This document shows positions 17,868-26,887 of a stretch of 64,000 bases of DNA, piece after piece. The notes under the pieces are model-generated. The model saw nothing but the letters and a program-made list of their open reading frames with translations. It did not search any database and was not told the origin of the DNA. Each line of letters opens with the position of its first letter. Position 1 is the first letter of the stretch. Source of the DNA: an uncultured Clostridia bacterium (lineage in GTDB: Bacteria > Bacillota > Clostridia > Oscillospirales > Acutalibacteraceae); the NCBI GenBank assembly GCA_944384815.1, contig CALWUW010000002.1, positions 1-64,000 of the forward strand, given 5' to 3'. The position numbers and the translations under genes are program-made.

Positions 17868-17999
17868 TCAGGTATTGCTCTGTTTGTTTTGTAAGAAATG
17901 GTTTGCCAATCCTACAGCAGACAGTACGATAATGGCAGCACTGCAAAGAGCGGAGAGGATCCCCAGAACGAAAGACGCTACAGCAAAGCCTTTTTTCAT
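17868..17999 (-). CDS. Small membrane peptide, 43 residues
   Basis: Reading: ATG at 17997-17999, stop at 17868-17870. The peptide starts MKKGFAVASFVLGIL and consists almost wholly of one long hydrophobic helix or hairpin (about residues 4-32), ending in a polar tail (NKQSNT). The sequence resembles the membrane segments of DUF4190-type small proteins. The upstream AAGAAGTGTGG is only a moderate ribosome binding site. The well-placed terminator directly after the stop argues that the gene is real. Function unknown. Confidence 0.6.
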   Translation of the reverse strand: MKKGFAVASFVLGILSALCSAAIIVLSAVGLANHFLQNKQSNT

Positions 18000-18231
18000 T
18001 TTCCACACTTCTTTTTGCCCGGAAAAGTGCGTTTGGGAGACAAATCATCTCCCCGGGCAGGTTTATCACAAAAATACTGAGAATAGTATACACGTTATTA
18101 AGCGGCTTATAAAGATACCTTGCGAATAAAAAAGAGGATGTATTTTACGGAAAGAAAATTTACAATTCGTTCATTTAAGAGAAGGGAAACTATTGTAGAA
18201 TGAATTGAAACGGTTGGCTGGAGGAATCGGT

Positions 18232-19170
18232 TTGTTCGGGTATATTCGGCCGCATAAAGCGGAATTGCGATTGCGAGAGTTTGAAGAATACCGGGGGATT
18301 TATTGCGGGCTTTGCAGAGATCTGGGGAAACGGTATGGTTTATTTGCTCGTATGACTCTTAGTTACGATTGTACGTTTTATGCGCTGCTGCTTTTGGGAG
18401 AATCGTTGAGGTGCGGCGGTTTTTACCAGGGGCGATGCCGGGTAAATCCGCTGAAGAAATGCACATATTGCGGAAATGAACAAAAACCGGTACAAATGGC
18501 AGCGGCTGTTTCCGTGATTTTAGCTTACGAGAAACTTCTGGATGATTTTCAGGATGGGGGGCTGGGCAGAAAAACTCTCAGCCTTTTGCTGCGTCCTTTG
18601 GCTTCCAGAGGGGCAAACAAAGCAGGAAAAGAATATCCCCGCTTTATGGAGGCAGCCCAACGTATGCGGCAGGCCCAGAAAGAAGCGGAGGAAGATCCTT
18701 TATCCGGATTAGATGCGTGCGCACATCCCACAGCGCAATTGCTGCAGGAACTCTTTTCTGCCGGGCAATGTTTGCTGGAGGTGGAAAATTCCGGAACAGA
18801 AGTACCGGTGTCTCCGAAGCAAAGAATTATAGGCCAATTGGGTTACCATCTCGGACGGTGGGTGTACCTGATGGATGCCTGTGACGATTTGCAGAAAGAT
18901 ATAAAGAAGAAACGTTTTAACCCCTTGATCCGGCGGTTCGGCCTTACAGAGCAGGAAATTTCGCCGGAAAAGGAAAAAGAAGTTTTTTCCGGTGTAAATG
19001 AGATCCTGAATATGTCTATAGCACGAATGTCGGCAGCATTTGAATTGTTGGAACATTCCAATGCTGAATTTGAGCCGATTTTGCGTAATATAATTTTGCA
19101 GGGGCTTCCCCAAATGCAGAAGGAAATTTTGTTTCAGAAAAAGGAGCAGAAAGATGGCAGATCCGTATAA
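18232..19170 (+). CDS. DUF5685 family protein
   Basis: 312 residues from the TTG at 18232, chosen because GGAGG lies seven bases upstream and the protein then begins FGYIRP, the usual start of the family; a TTG nine codons earlier has no ribosome binding site. Cysteines appear in YCGLC, RCRVNPLKKCTYCG and in the middle part, suggesting metal binding, and ACDDLQKDIKKKRFNPL is a conserved acidic stretch. The 3' end overlaps the DnaJ-like gene by 17 bases. The protein's function is unknown; its constant link to a J-domain protein suggests they work together. Confidence 0.85.
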   Translation: MFGYIRPHKAELRLREFEEYRGIYCGLCRDLGKRYGLFARMTLSYDCTFYALLLLGESLRCGGFYQGRCRVNPLKKCTYCGNEQKPVQMAAAVSVILAYEKLLDDFQDGGLGRKTLSLLLRPLASRGANKAGKEYPRFMEAAQRMRQAQKEAEEDPLSGLDACAHPTAQLLQELFSAGQCLLEVENSGTEVPVSPKQRIIGQLGYHLGRWVYLMDACDDLQKDIKKKRFNPLIRRFGLTEQEISPEKEKEVFSGVNEILNMSIARMSAAFELLEHSNAEFEPILRNIILQGLPQMQKEILFQKKEQKDGRSV

Positions 19171-19780
19171 GGTGTTGGGAGTTTCTCCCAGCGCAACCGA
19201 TGAAGAAATTAAAACCGCGTATCGTGAGCTTGCGAAAAAATATCATCCGGATAATTACGCCGATAGTCCTCTGGCTGATCTGGCAGGGGAAAAGATGAAG
19301 GAGATCAACGAAGCCTACGACCAGATTATGACGGAACGAAAGCAAGGCGCTTCCGGGTATGGCCGGCAGACAGGAGGAACATCTTCTTACGGTTATGGAT
19401 CCGCAGGGAGCTCGTATGCGGATGTTCGTAGTCTGATTATGACCGGACGGATCGCCGATGCGGAACAGATCTTAAATGGTGTACCTTCCGCATCCAGAAA
19501 TGCAGAGTGGTACTTTTTAAAAGGCATGGTGCTCTATAAAAGAGGTTGGATGGACGAGGCAACCAACCATATTTCCCGGGCAATACAGATGGATCCGGGA
19601 AACGCAGAATACAGAGCGGCCATGAACCAAATTTCCAGCCAGCGCAACGGGGCCTATGGCGGATATAATCCCAATATGCGCCCTGTAGGCGGATGCACAG
19701 GGTGCGATATTTGCTCCAATTTGATCTGTGCGGACTGCTGCTGTGAATGCATGGGTGGTGACTTGATCCCATGTTGCTAA
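19154..19780 (+). CDS. J-domain protein with cysteine-rich C-terminus
   Basis: 208 residues. A J domain occupies residues 1-70 with the HPD motif at 31-33, needed to stimulate DnaK ATPase. A Gly/Ser/Tyr-rich linker follows, then a TPR-like helical segment (about 95-160), and a C-terminal cluster of about eleven cysteines (GCTGCDIC, CADCCCEC, IPCC). It is not DnaJ itself (no CXXCXGXG repeats). AAAGGAG is upstream. The cysteine cluster could bind metal or be acylated for membrane association; this is inference. It overlaps the genes on both sides. Confidence 0.85.
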   Translation: MADPYKVLGVSPSATDEEIKTAYRELAKKYHPDNYADSPLADLAGEKMKEINEAYDQIMTERKQGASGYGRQTGGTSSYGYGSAGSSYADVRSLIMTGRIADAEQILNGVPSASRNAEWYFLKGMVLYKRGWMDEATNHISRAIQMDPGNAEYRAAMNQISSQRNGAYGGYNPNMRPVGGCTGCDICSNLICADCCCECMGGDLIPCC

Positions 19781-20316
19781 ACAAAAGCGCCGGCGTGGCG
19801 TTTTCCGGAATGCTGGCGGCTTTGTGCGTAGGGCTTATGCTGTGCACCGGTTTGCTGCCTGTGGCGACCTACGCGCTGCCGGCTCTTTCCGGCGTTCTGC
19901 TGATTTCAGCCGCTGTGGAATTAGGCAAGGGTTGGGCTTTATCCGTGTATGCGGCGGTTTCTCTGCTGTCCGTTGTCTTGGCCGCGGATAAGGAAGCTGT
20001 GCTGCTGTTTATCCTGTTTTTTGGATATTATCCTGTGGTGAAAGCTGTTTTGGAGAGCTTAAAACAACGCTGGATGGGTTGGCTGCTGAAATTTTTGATA
20101 TTTAATGCAGCTATGATCGCTTGTTTCTTTGCGTCTATTTATATCTTAGGAATTCCGGAAGAAGAATTTACCATATATGGTGTGTATATTCCATGGATTC
20201 TTCTTTTGCTGGGCAATGGTGTTTTTTTGTTATACGATTATGCGATTTCAGGAATCGTGGTTTTTTATTTTCAGCGGTTCCATAAATTGTTTGCCGGATG
20301 GCTCAAACGAAAATGA
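19771..20316 (+). CDS. Integral membrane protein, third gene of the DUF5685/DnaJ cluster
   Basis: 181 residues with five or six hydrophobic segments and few charges, starting within the last codons of the J-domain gene. No family motif was recognised; the general look is that of small ECF-S-like or MptD-like membrane proteins. The overlap implies coupled translation with the J-domain protein. Terminator at 20322. Confidence 0.7.
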   Translation: MLLNKSAGVAFSGMLAALCVGLMLCTGLLPVATYALPALSGVLLISAAVELGKGWALSVYAAVSLLSVVLAADKEAVLLFILFFGYYPVVKAVLESLKQRWMGWLLKFLIFNAAMIACFFASIYILGIPEEEFTIYGVYIPWILLLLGNGVFLLYDYAISGIVVFYFQRFHKLFAGWLKRK

Positions 20317-20321
20317 TCTGT

Positions 20322-20354
20322 ATATCCGCGGGGAACCCCCTGCGGATATTTTTG
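20322..20354 (+). terminator. Intrinsic terminator after the DnaJ-cluster
   Basis: ATATCCGC and GCGGATAT form the outer stem, with GGGG/CCCC able to pair inside, followed by TTTTT. Confidence 0.8.
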
Positions 20355-20471
20355 TGACAGAAAAAAGACAGAAAAAAGCGTTCTTATGCAGAAGTTTCCT
20401 TAAATTTCCCTTATTTTCACAAAGAAATGAATTTATTCAAAAGATTTCCTGCAAAATACAAGGAAAGAGAC

Positions 20472-20500
20472 TTGATTTTTTCCAGTGCAAGCTTTAATAT
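20472..20500 (+). promoter_or_regulatory. Possible promoter of the RpiR-led operon
   Basis: TTGATT (20472-20477), 17-base spacer, TAATAT (20495-20500). It would give a leader of about 140 bases. The rest of the 330-base gap holds no gene. Confidence 0.35.
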
Positions 20501-20648
20501 GAAACAAGTGTAGGTGTTTTCCGGAAGTGAAAAGAAGGAAATGCACCGAAAAACGGAGGAGTTATCATACAGGATGTATGGAGACTGGCGGATGCTTTCT
20601 TGGAGGATTCGCGAAAGAAATATCATACGGGGATAGGCGGTAGACGGA

Positions 20649-21521
20649 ATGAACAATTTGCTGACTATACGTATTCAGGAAAAAATGAATACCTTTTCCA
20701 AAGGGCAAAGACTGATTGCAAAATATATTAGTGAGCATTATGACAAGGTAGCGTTTATGACGGCTTCCAAACTGGGGGCGACTGTAGGTGTCAGTGAATC
20801 TACGGTGGTGCGTTTTGCTATGGAGATCGGATATTCCGGCTATCCGGAGCTGCAGAAAGCCATGCAGGAAATGATCCGGAACAAGTTGACTTCTGTGCAG
20901 CGTATGGAAGTGACAGCCAGCCGGATCGGAACAAATGATATTCTGGATTCTATTTTTATGCAGGATATGGACATCATTCGCCGGACAATGGAAGAAACTT
21001 CCCACGAAAATTTCTACCGCGCAGCGGAGGCCATTTCTTCCGGAAAGAAGATTTATATTCTGGGGGCCAGAAGCTCGCTTGCGTTGGCGACATTTTTAAA
21101 CTATTATCTGAGTCTTTTGTTTGACCAAGTGGTTCTGGTTCGCTGCACCAGTGAAGCTGAAATTTTTGAACAGATGATACGGGTGGACAAGCAGGATGTT
21201 GTGATTGGAATCAGTTTTCCCCGTTATTCCAGAAAAGCCGTTAAGGCAATGGGATTTGCCCATAAACAGGGGGCAAAGGTGGTTGCCATTACAGACAGTG
21301 CTTTGTCGCCTTTAGCAGAGGCGTCGGATTTTCTTTTGTTGGCACGGAGCGATATTGCTTCCGTGGTGGATTCCCTTTGCGCGCCGTTAAGCCTGATCAA
21401 TGCATTGATCGTAGCGATTGGTTTTTATCGGAGAAAGGAAGCGGAAGAAATTTTCACGCGTCTTGAAAATATTTGGGATGAATACGGAGTGTACGAAAAA
21501 GTGGATGAGAAAAAAGAATGA
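20649..21521 (+). CDS. MurR/RpiR family transcriptional regulator
   Basis: 290 residues. An N-terminal helix-turn-helix domain (about 1-78, with VGVSESTVVRFAMEIGYSG as the recognition part) is joined to a C-terminal SIS domain (about 125-260), which binds phosphorylated sugars in this family. The ligand is unknown. It is first in an operon with an HI0933-type flavoprotein, cmk, acyltransferases and ispH-rpsA, an order I associate with Clostridia; the regulator may control itself rather than these housekeeping genes. The next gene starts in an ATGA overlap. Confidence 0.9.
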   Translation: MNNLLTIRIQEKMNTFSKGQRLIAKYISEHYDKVAFMTASKLGATVGVSESTVVRFAMEIGYSGYPELQKAMQEMIRNKLTSVQRMEVTASRIGTNDILDSIFMQDMDIIRRTMEETSHENFYRAAEAISSGKKIYILGARSSLALATFLNYYLSLLFDQVVLVRCTSEAEIFEQMIRVDKQDVVIGISFPRYSRKAVKAMGFAHKQGAKVVAITDSALSPLAEASDFLLLARSDIASVVDSLCAPLSLINALIVAIGFYRRKEAEEIFTRLENIWDEYGVYEKVDEKKE

Positions 21522-22786
21522 AAACGGATCTGATTGTAGTAGGAGGAGGGCCTGCAGGGCTGATGGCAGCGGGGTACGCGGCGGAGCATGGATGCCGTGT
21601 TTGCCTCCTGGAGAAAAATGAACGTCCAGGAAAAAAACTGCTGATTACCGGAAAAGGCCGCTGTAACGTAACCAATGCCTGTGATGTGGAAACTTTGATT
21701 GCATCCGTCCCTGCAAATGGACGGTTTCTATATGGTGCGTTTTCTTCTTTTTCTTCTGCGGATACCATGGCTTTTTTTGAAAACCATGGGCTAAAACTGA
21801 AAGTGGAGAGAGGAAACCGGGTTTTTCCCCAATCCGATCGAGCATCGGATGTGGTGGAAACGCTGCTTCGCTATGTGAAAAAAAACGGCGTACAGCTGCG
21901 AAAAGGAAGAGCTTCGGCTTTGTGGATAGAAAACGGGGAGCTGAAGGGCGTCCGTCTGGAGGATGGAAGCAATTTAGCAGCCCAACGGGTTCTTTTGGCC
22001 TGTGGAGGTGCCTCGTATCCCGGAACCGGTTCCACCGGGGATGGGTATGCGCTGGCAAAGGAAGCCGGGCACACGATCATGCCGCTGCGTCCCTCATTGG
22101 TGCCTTTGGTGGTTCAGGGAACGGAATGCAGGGATATGATGGGGCTTTCTTTGCGGAATATTGCTATTTCCGTGTGGGATACTTTGAAAAAGAAAGAGAT
22201 TTATAAGGATTTCGGGGAACTTTTATTTACGCACTTTGGACTTTCTGGCCCAGTGATTCTCAGTGCCAGCAGTCATATGCGGGATATGGAGCCGGGGCGT
22301 TATGAAATCCGTGTGGATCTAAAACCGGCTTTGCGCCCGGAGCAGCTGGATGCCCGGCTGCAAAGGGATTTTGACAAAAATCAAAACCGTGATTTTATCA
22401 ATTCACTGGGAGAACTGTTGCCCAGAAAAATGATCCCCGTTGTAGTGGCACAATCCGGGATCCCGGCTACGGCCAAATGCAATGGGATCACTCGGGAGCA
22501 GCGGCGGAATCTTGGGTTTCTGTTGAAAAATTTTACTTTGACAGTAAATGGTTTTCGGCCTATCGAGGAAGCGATTGTAACTTCCGGCGGGGTGTGCGTC
22601 AAGGAAGTTTACCCAAAAACCATGGAGTCCAGAAAACTTCCGGGGCTTTATTTTGCCGGTGAGATTTTGGATGTGGATGCGTATACAGGTGGATTCAATC
22701 TACAGATTGCGTTTGCTACAGGGCGTGCGGCGGCTCTTGCCGTTTCGCAGTGGGTAGAGTCTGCCGAAAAGGAGGAGATCTTATGA
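21518..22786 (+). CDS. HI0933/YhiN-type FAD-dependent oxidoreductase
   Basis: 422 residues. N-terminal FAD-binding motif GGGPAGLMAAGYAA (8-21) and LLEKNERPGKKLLITGKGRC with the NVTN block are typical of the family, as is GEILDVDAYTGGFN near the C-terminus. The family fold combines a Rossmann domain with an inserted beta-barrel; biological substrates are mostly unknown, although BaiN from bile-acid-converting clostridia belongs to it. It overlaps the RpiR gene and cmk by four bases each. Confidence 0.9.
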   Translation: MKTDLIVVGGGPAGLMAAGYAAEHGCRVCLLEKNERPGKKLLITGKGRCNVTNACDVETLIASVPANGRFLYGAFSSFSSADTMAFFENHGLKLKVERGNRVFPQSDRASDVVETLLRYVKKNGVQLRKGRASALWIENGELKGVRLEDGSNLAAQRVLLACGGASYPGTGSTGDGYALAKEAGHTIMPLRPSLVPLVVQGTECRDMMGLSLRNIAISVWDTLKKKEIYKDFGELLFTHFGLSGPVILSASSHMRDMEPGRYEIRVDLKPALRPEQLDARLQRDFDKNQNRDFINSLGELLPRKMIPVVVAQSGIPATAKCNGITREQRRNLGFLLKNFTLTVNGFRPIEEAIVTSGGVCVKEVYPKTMESRKLPGLYFAGEILDVDAYTGGFNLQIAFATGRAAALAVSQWVESAEKEEIL

Positions 22787-23469
22787 TCGCGATTGCAATA
22801 GACGGCCCTGCCGGTGCAGGAAAAAGTACAATGGCTCGCGCGGCCGCAGCGGCTCTTGGATTTATTTATGTGGATACTGGTGCCTTATATCGGGCTGTTG
22901 GGCTTCATATGCTTGAAAAAGGTATTGTTCCCAGGGATGCGGATGCCGTGAAACAGGAGCTGGGAAATGTACAGGTATCTTTGGAATTTCAGCAAGGTGA
23001 ACAGCATGTTTTCTTATGTGGGAAAGACGTTTCTCAGGAGATACGAACTCCGGAGGTTTCCATGGCAGCATCCGCTGTTTCGGCGATCCCGGAAGTAAGA
23101 GCTTTTTTATTTGATCTTCAAAAAAACATGGCAAAAACACATTCTGTGATTATGGATGGAAGGGATATCGGCACCGTTGTTCTTCCTCAGGCACAGGTGA
23201 AGATTTTTTTAACGGCTTCGGACGAAGAGCGGGCAAACCGGCGCTATCGAGAACTTTTGGAAAAAGGGAAAGCTCCCTCCTATGAGGAAGTGCTCAGCGA
23301 TCTGCGAAAGAGAGATTATGACGATTCCCATCGGGCGGCGGCGCCGCTGAAACCGGCGGAAGACGCCGTGCTGGTGGATACCACAGGAATGAGCCTGGAA
23401 GAGTCCATAGAGAAAATTTTGGCTGTCATTCGGCAGAAGCTTTCGGATAAAACAAAAGAAATTAACTGA
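22783..23469 (+). CDS. cmk: Cytidylate kinase
   Basis: 228 residues. The P-loop GPAGAGKS is at 8-15, DTGALYRA follows near 34-41, and the lid motif MDGRDIGTVVLP around 122-133 identifies CMP/dCMP kinase. It phosphorylates CMP and dCMP with ATP. The start at 22783 follows AAAGGAGGAG; the longer frame from 22750 adds a segment absent in the family. The neighbours cmk-plsC-ispH-rpsA repeat the known cmk-rpsA linkage of bacteria. Confidence 0.97.
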   Translation: MIAIAIDGPAGAGKSTMARAAAAALGFIYVDTGALYRAVGLHMLEKGIVPRDADAVKQELGNVQVSLEFQQGEQHVFLCGKDVSQEIRTPEVSMAASAVSAIPEVRAFLFDLQKNMAKTHSVIMDGRDIGTVVLPQAQVKIFLTASDEERANRRYRELLEKGKAPSYEEVLSDLRKRDYDDSHRAAAPLKPAEDAVLVDTTGMSLEESIEKILAVIRQKLSDKTKEIN

Positions 23470-23557
23470 TGTTTCCGAAATTTTCAATTAAAATATTACG
23501 GCCCGGTTGGTGGCACACATTTTTGGATGCTGAAAACGGGAGAACGGCAGGTTGTAT

Positions 23558-24181
23558 ATGAGAACATTTTTGTACACATTTGGAAAAACATGTGTGGGGC
23601 CTTTTGCCCGGCCTTTTATTCCCACGATTTTAAAAGGGAAGGAACATATTCCGGCAGATGGAAAGCTGATTATTTGTGCCAATCATCTGGGCATTTCGGA
23701 TGCACTTCGGCTGGTTATCCATACCAAACGGCAGATTTTTTTTATGTCGAAAAGCGAGCTTTTTGAATGCAAACCGTTGGGATGGTTACTGCGGAGCTTG
23801 GGATGCTTTCCGGTTCAGCGGGGGAAGCGGGATGTGGAAGCCATTGATCATGGCGGAGAAATTTTGAACCGCGGAGATACAATGGGCATTTTTATCGAAG
23901 GCACTCGCTCCAAAGATGGAAGCTTTGGTCAGCCCAAGGCCGGCGCGGTGATGATTGCCCATAAAAATCAGGCACCTATTTTGCCTGTGTGTCTTACGCC
24001 GGTGGGCAGCCCTTTGCCCAGAATGTTTCATAAAGTGGTTGTCTCTTTTGGCCCCCTGATCCAGCCGGAAGAACTGGGTATTCAGGAAGGTACAGGAAAG
24101 GAATACCGGGACGCTTGCAGAATGGTTATGGGAAAGATTCAGGAAATGCGTGAGCGGGATTTGAGAGAATTAAAAAAATGA
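23558..24181 (+). CDS. 1-acyl-sn-glycerol-3-phosphate acyltransferase (PlsC-like), first of two
   Basis: 207 residues from ATG 23558 (a TTG two codons earlier is in frame). The acyltransferase catalytic motif NHLGISD (42-48, NHX4D) and the FIEGTRS block near residue 110 are intact, followed by PKAGAVMIA. It should transfer an acyl chain to lysophosphatidate at the membrane. Its 3' end overlaps a second acyltransferase gene by four bases, so this is a tandem pair of paralogues. Confidence 0.88.
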   Translation: MRTFLYTFGKTCVGPFARPFIPTILKGKEHIPADGKLIICANHLGISDALRLVIHTKRQIFFMSKSELFECKPLGWLLRSLGCFPVQRGKRDVEAIDHGGEILNRGDTMGIFIEGTRSKDGSFGQPKAGAVMIAHKNQAPILPVCLTPVGSPLPRMFHKVVVSFGPLIQPEELGIQEGTGKEYRDACRMVMGKIQEMRERDLRELKK

Positions 24182-24789
24182 AACTTTACTTTTTTCTTTT
24201 ACGACTGGCAACGCCTTTTGCGCATATGGCGTTTCATATTCGGTATGTGGGAAAAGAAAATATTCCTAAGGACGGAAGCTTGATTGTTTGCAGCAATCAC
24301 CGCTCGGTGATCGATCCGTTCCTGGTTGCGGTTCCGTTTCGCAGGCAGCTGCATTTTATGGCGAAATCCGAACTTTTTACCGATCACGGGAAGATAGCAG
24401 CCTGGTTTCTTCGGAAAGCAGGAGCGTTTCCTGTTCATCGAGACAAGGGAGATACGGAATCTATCCGCACAGCCGAAGACATCTTGCAGAAGGGCGGGGT
24501 TTTGGGTATTTTTCCTCAAGGACGGGTGGTGTTTGATTTATCTCCTTTTCGTCCCAAGGCAGGGTTTGCCTTATTGTCGGAGAGGACAGGGGCTCCCATC
24601 CTTCCTGTCAGCATCTACATGGAAGGGGCGCTGCGGTTTCGCCGTCGGATCACCATCCGTTTTGGAGAAGTGATCCCCCAGGAACGATTGGGGTTAAAAG
24701 AACACTCCAGAGAAGGTTTGAAACAAGCCTGCGCATGTCTGGCGGAACAGATCAACAGGCAGCTTGAGGAAAAGGATGACAGATCATGA
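24178..24789 (+). CDS. PlsC-like acyltransferase, second of two
   Basis: 203 residues. The NHRSVID box is at 40-46 and KSELF and PKAGFALL blocks align with the first paralogue. The third motif is unusual: FPQGRV in place of the standard FPEGTR, with an insertion after it, so substrate binding (glycerol-phosphate contacts) may differ. A membrane-associated N-terminus is plausible. It overlaps both neighbours by four bases and is coupled to ispH-rpsA. Confidence 0.85.
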   Translation: MKLYFFLLRLATPFAHMAFHIRYVGKENIPKDGSLIVCSNHRSVIDPFLVAVPFRRQLHFMAKSELFTDHGKIAAWFLRKAGAFPVHRDKGDTESIRTAEDILQKGGVLGIFPQGRVVFDLSPFRPKAGFALLSERTGAPILPVSIYMEGALRFRRRITIRFGEVIPQERLGLKEHSREGLKQACACLAEQINRQLEEKDDRS

Positions 24790-26771
24790 GTAAAATTGTT
24801 GTGGCCAAAACAGCCGGTTTTTGTTTCGGCGTCAATCGGGCAGTAGAAATGGTACACTCCTTGTTATCCCAGGGAAAAAACGTATGGACACTGGGCCCCA
24901 TTATCCACAACCCTCAAACGTTAGCGGAGCTGGAACAAAAGGGTGTCCGGATCGCATCTTCACCGGAGGAAGTTCCTTTGGGGGATACGCTGGTAATCCG
25001 TTCCCATGGTGTTTCGGAAGCGACCTATGAAGCAATTCGGGCGAAAGGGCTGGATTTTGTGGATGCCACGTGTCCTTTTGTGGCAAAGATCCATGGGATC
25101 GTACGGGAGGCATCTCGTCAGGGAAAGGAAATTTTGATTGCCGGAGATCCCTGCCATCCGGAAGTGCAGGGAATTGTAGGACATTGTCAAAATGGCGCCT
25201 TTGTCTTTGAAAACGCGGCAAAACTGGAAGAGTATACAAATAATAATCCTGAAAAGAAAAATAAGGCGGTTTGTGTCGTTTCTCAAACAACTTTTTCCGT
25301 GGATGAATGGAAAAATAGTCTGAAAATCTTGAAAAGGGTATATACAAACGCCGCAATTTTTGATACAATATGTAATGCTACTGCGAATCGTCAATCTGAA
25401 GCGGTTGACTTGTCCCGTCATTGCGATGTGATGGTAATTATCGGCGGGAGGCAAAGTTCCAATACGGCCAAGCTCTATAACGTGTGCAAACAGAATTGCG
25501 CTGCGTTTTTGGTGGAGTCTGCGGATGAACTTCCGTTGGACGTGCTTCGGGAGGCAGAGTCAGCAGGCATCACTGCCGGTGCATCGACCCCGGCAAGCAT
25601 AATAAAGGAGGTACTTGTTACCATGTCAGAAACTATGGAAAAAAATCCTGTCATTGTGGAAGATGACGCCGATTCCAGCTTTGAGGCAATGCTTGAGGAG
25701 TCCCTCAAAAGTTTAAATACAGATGAGAAGGTACACGGTGTGGTTGTTGGCATTGCCCCCAACGAGATCTACGTGGATGTGGGACGGAAACAGGCTGGCT
25801 TTGTTCCGGCTTCCGAGCTTTCCGCGGATCCTAATGCGAAGCCGGAAGATCTGGTAAAGATCGGAGACGAATTGGATCTGTTGATCATGCGCACCAATGA
25901 TCAGGAAGGCACCATTATGCTTTCCAAGAAGCGTCTGGACGCAGCAAAAGGCTGGGAGACTATTTCCGCCGCTTTGGAGGACGAGTCCGTTCTTACGGGT
26001 GTGGTTTCCGAGGTCATTAAGGGCGGCTTGATCGTTGTTTCCAACGGCGTTCGGGTGTTTATTCCTGCTTCTCAGGCCACCGCTTCCCGCGGAGAGCCCC
26101 TGGAAGATCTGCTGAAGACGGAAGTAAAATTCCGTGTGATCGAAGTGAATCGCGGCCGTCGTCGTGCGGTAGGTTCCATTCGTTCCGTTCTGAAGGATGA
26201 GCGCAAAGCTCAGGCAGAGAAATTCTGGGAGACTGCGGAGGAAGGAAAGGAATATACCGGCGTTGTTAAGAGCCTGACTTCTTACGGCGCATTTGTGGAT
26301 CTGGGCGGCATTGACGGCATGATCCATATTTCCGAGCTTTCTTGGTCCCGCGTAAAGCATCCCAGCGAGGTTGTGAATGTGGGAGACACTGTGACCGTTT
26401 ACATCAAGGGTCTGGACCGCGAGAAGGGAAAAATCTCTTTGGGCTATAAGCGTGCGGAAGATAATCCGTGGAGCATTCTGGAGAGAGATTATCCTGTGGG
26501 CACTGTGACGGATGTTACCATTGCGGGTATGACGGCTTTCGGCGCCTTTGCTCGGATTATCCCCGGTATCGACGGTTTGATCCATATTTCTCAGATTGCC
26601 GATCACCGCATTGAGAAACCTCAGGACGTCCTGAAGGTAGGCGAGGTTGTAAAGGCTAAGATCACGGATATCGATTTTGATAAGAAGCGTGTAAGCCTTT
26701 CCATCCGGGCTTTGCTTTCCGAAGAAGCGCCTGTAGAGGCTGCCGAGGAAACAGAAGAAGCAGCCGAGTAA
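24786..26771 (+). CDS. ispH: Fusion of HMBPP reductase (IspH) and ribosomal protein S1
   Basis: 661 residues. The first 280 are a full IspH: the three iron-sulphur ligands C13 ([10 protein letters not shown]), C96 (DATCPFV) and C196 ([10 protein letters not shown]) are present, as is SxTPA near the end. IspH makes IPP and DMAPP from HMBPP, the last step of the MEP pathway. Residues from about 310 hold four S1 RNA-binding repeats ([57 protein letters not shown]), i.e. RpsA, and an acidic tail. This fusion is known in Clostridia. An internal ribosome binding site lies just before codon 280, so S1 may also be made alone. Confidence 0.95.
   Translation: MSKIVVAKTAGFCFGVNRAVEMVHSLLSQGKNVWTLGPIIHNPQTLAELEQKGVRIASSPEEVPLGDTLVIRSHGVSEATYEAIRAKGLDFVDATCPFVAKIHGIVREASRQGKEILIAGDPCHPEVQGIVGHCQNGAFVFENAAKLEEYTNNNPEKKNKAVCVVSQTTFSVDEWKNSLKILKRVYTNAAIFDTICNATANRQSEAVDLSRHCDVMVIIGGRQSSNTAKLYNVCKQNCAAFLVESADELPLDVLREAESAGITAGASTPASIIKEVLVTMSETMEKNPVIVEDDADSSFEAMLEESLKSLNTDEKVHGVVVGIAPNEIYVDVGRKQAGFVPASELSADPNAKPEDLVKIGDELDLLIMRTNDQEGTIMLSKKRLDAAKGWETISAALEDESVLTGVVSEVIKGGLIVVSNGVRVFIPASQATASRGEPLEDLLKTEVKFRVIEVNRGRRRAVGSIRSVLKDERKAQAEKFWETAEEGKEYTGVVKSLTSYGAFVDLGGIDGMIHISELSWSRVKHPSEVVNVGDTVTVYIKGLDREKGKISLGYKRAEDNPWSILERDYPVGTVTDVTIAGMTAFGAFARIIPGIDGLIHISQIADHRIEKPQDVLKVGEVVKAKITDIDFDKKRVSLSIRALLSEEAPVEAAEETEEAAE
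25604..25625 (+). promoter_or_regulatory. rpsA: Internal Shine-Dalgarno and ATG for separate S1 translation
   Basis: AAAGGAGG (25604-25611) stands 11 bases before ATG 25623-25625, which is codon 280 and in frame. It sits exactly at the junction between the IspH and S1 domains. It would yield a protein of about 382 residues, a usual size for a short S1. Confidence 0.65.
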
Positions 26772-26792
26772 TTTTTGTGCTGGTACGCGACG

Positions 26793-26828
26793 GCGGGTAC
26801 GGGGAAGAGCCCCCGTACCCGCTTTTTT
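26793..26828 (+). terminator. Intrinsic terminator after ispH-rpsA
   Basis: A 12-bp GC-rich perfect stem (GCGGGTACGGGG and complement) with a six-base loop and T6. Confidence 0.95.
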
Positions 26829-26887
26829 CGTGAGGAACACTTTTTCCTTTTTTGCGTATGATGGTAAAAAAGGCAGGTGGGATCCGT

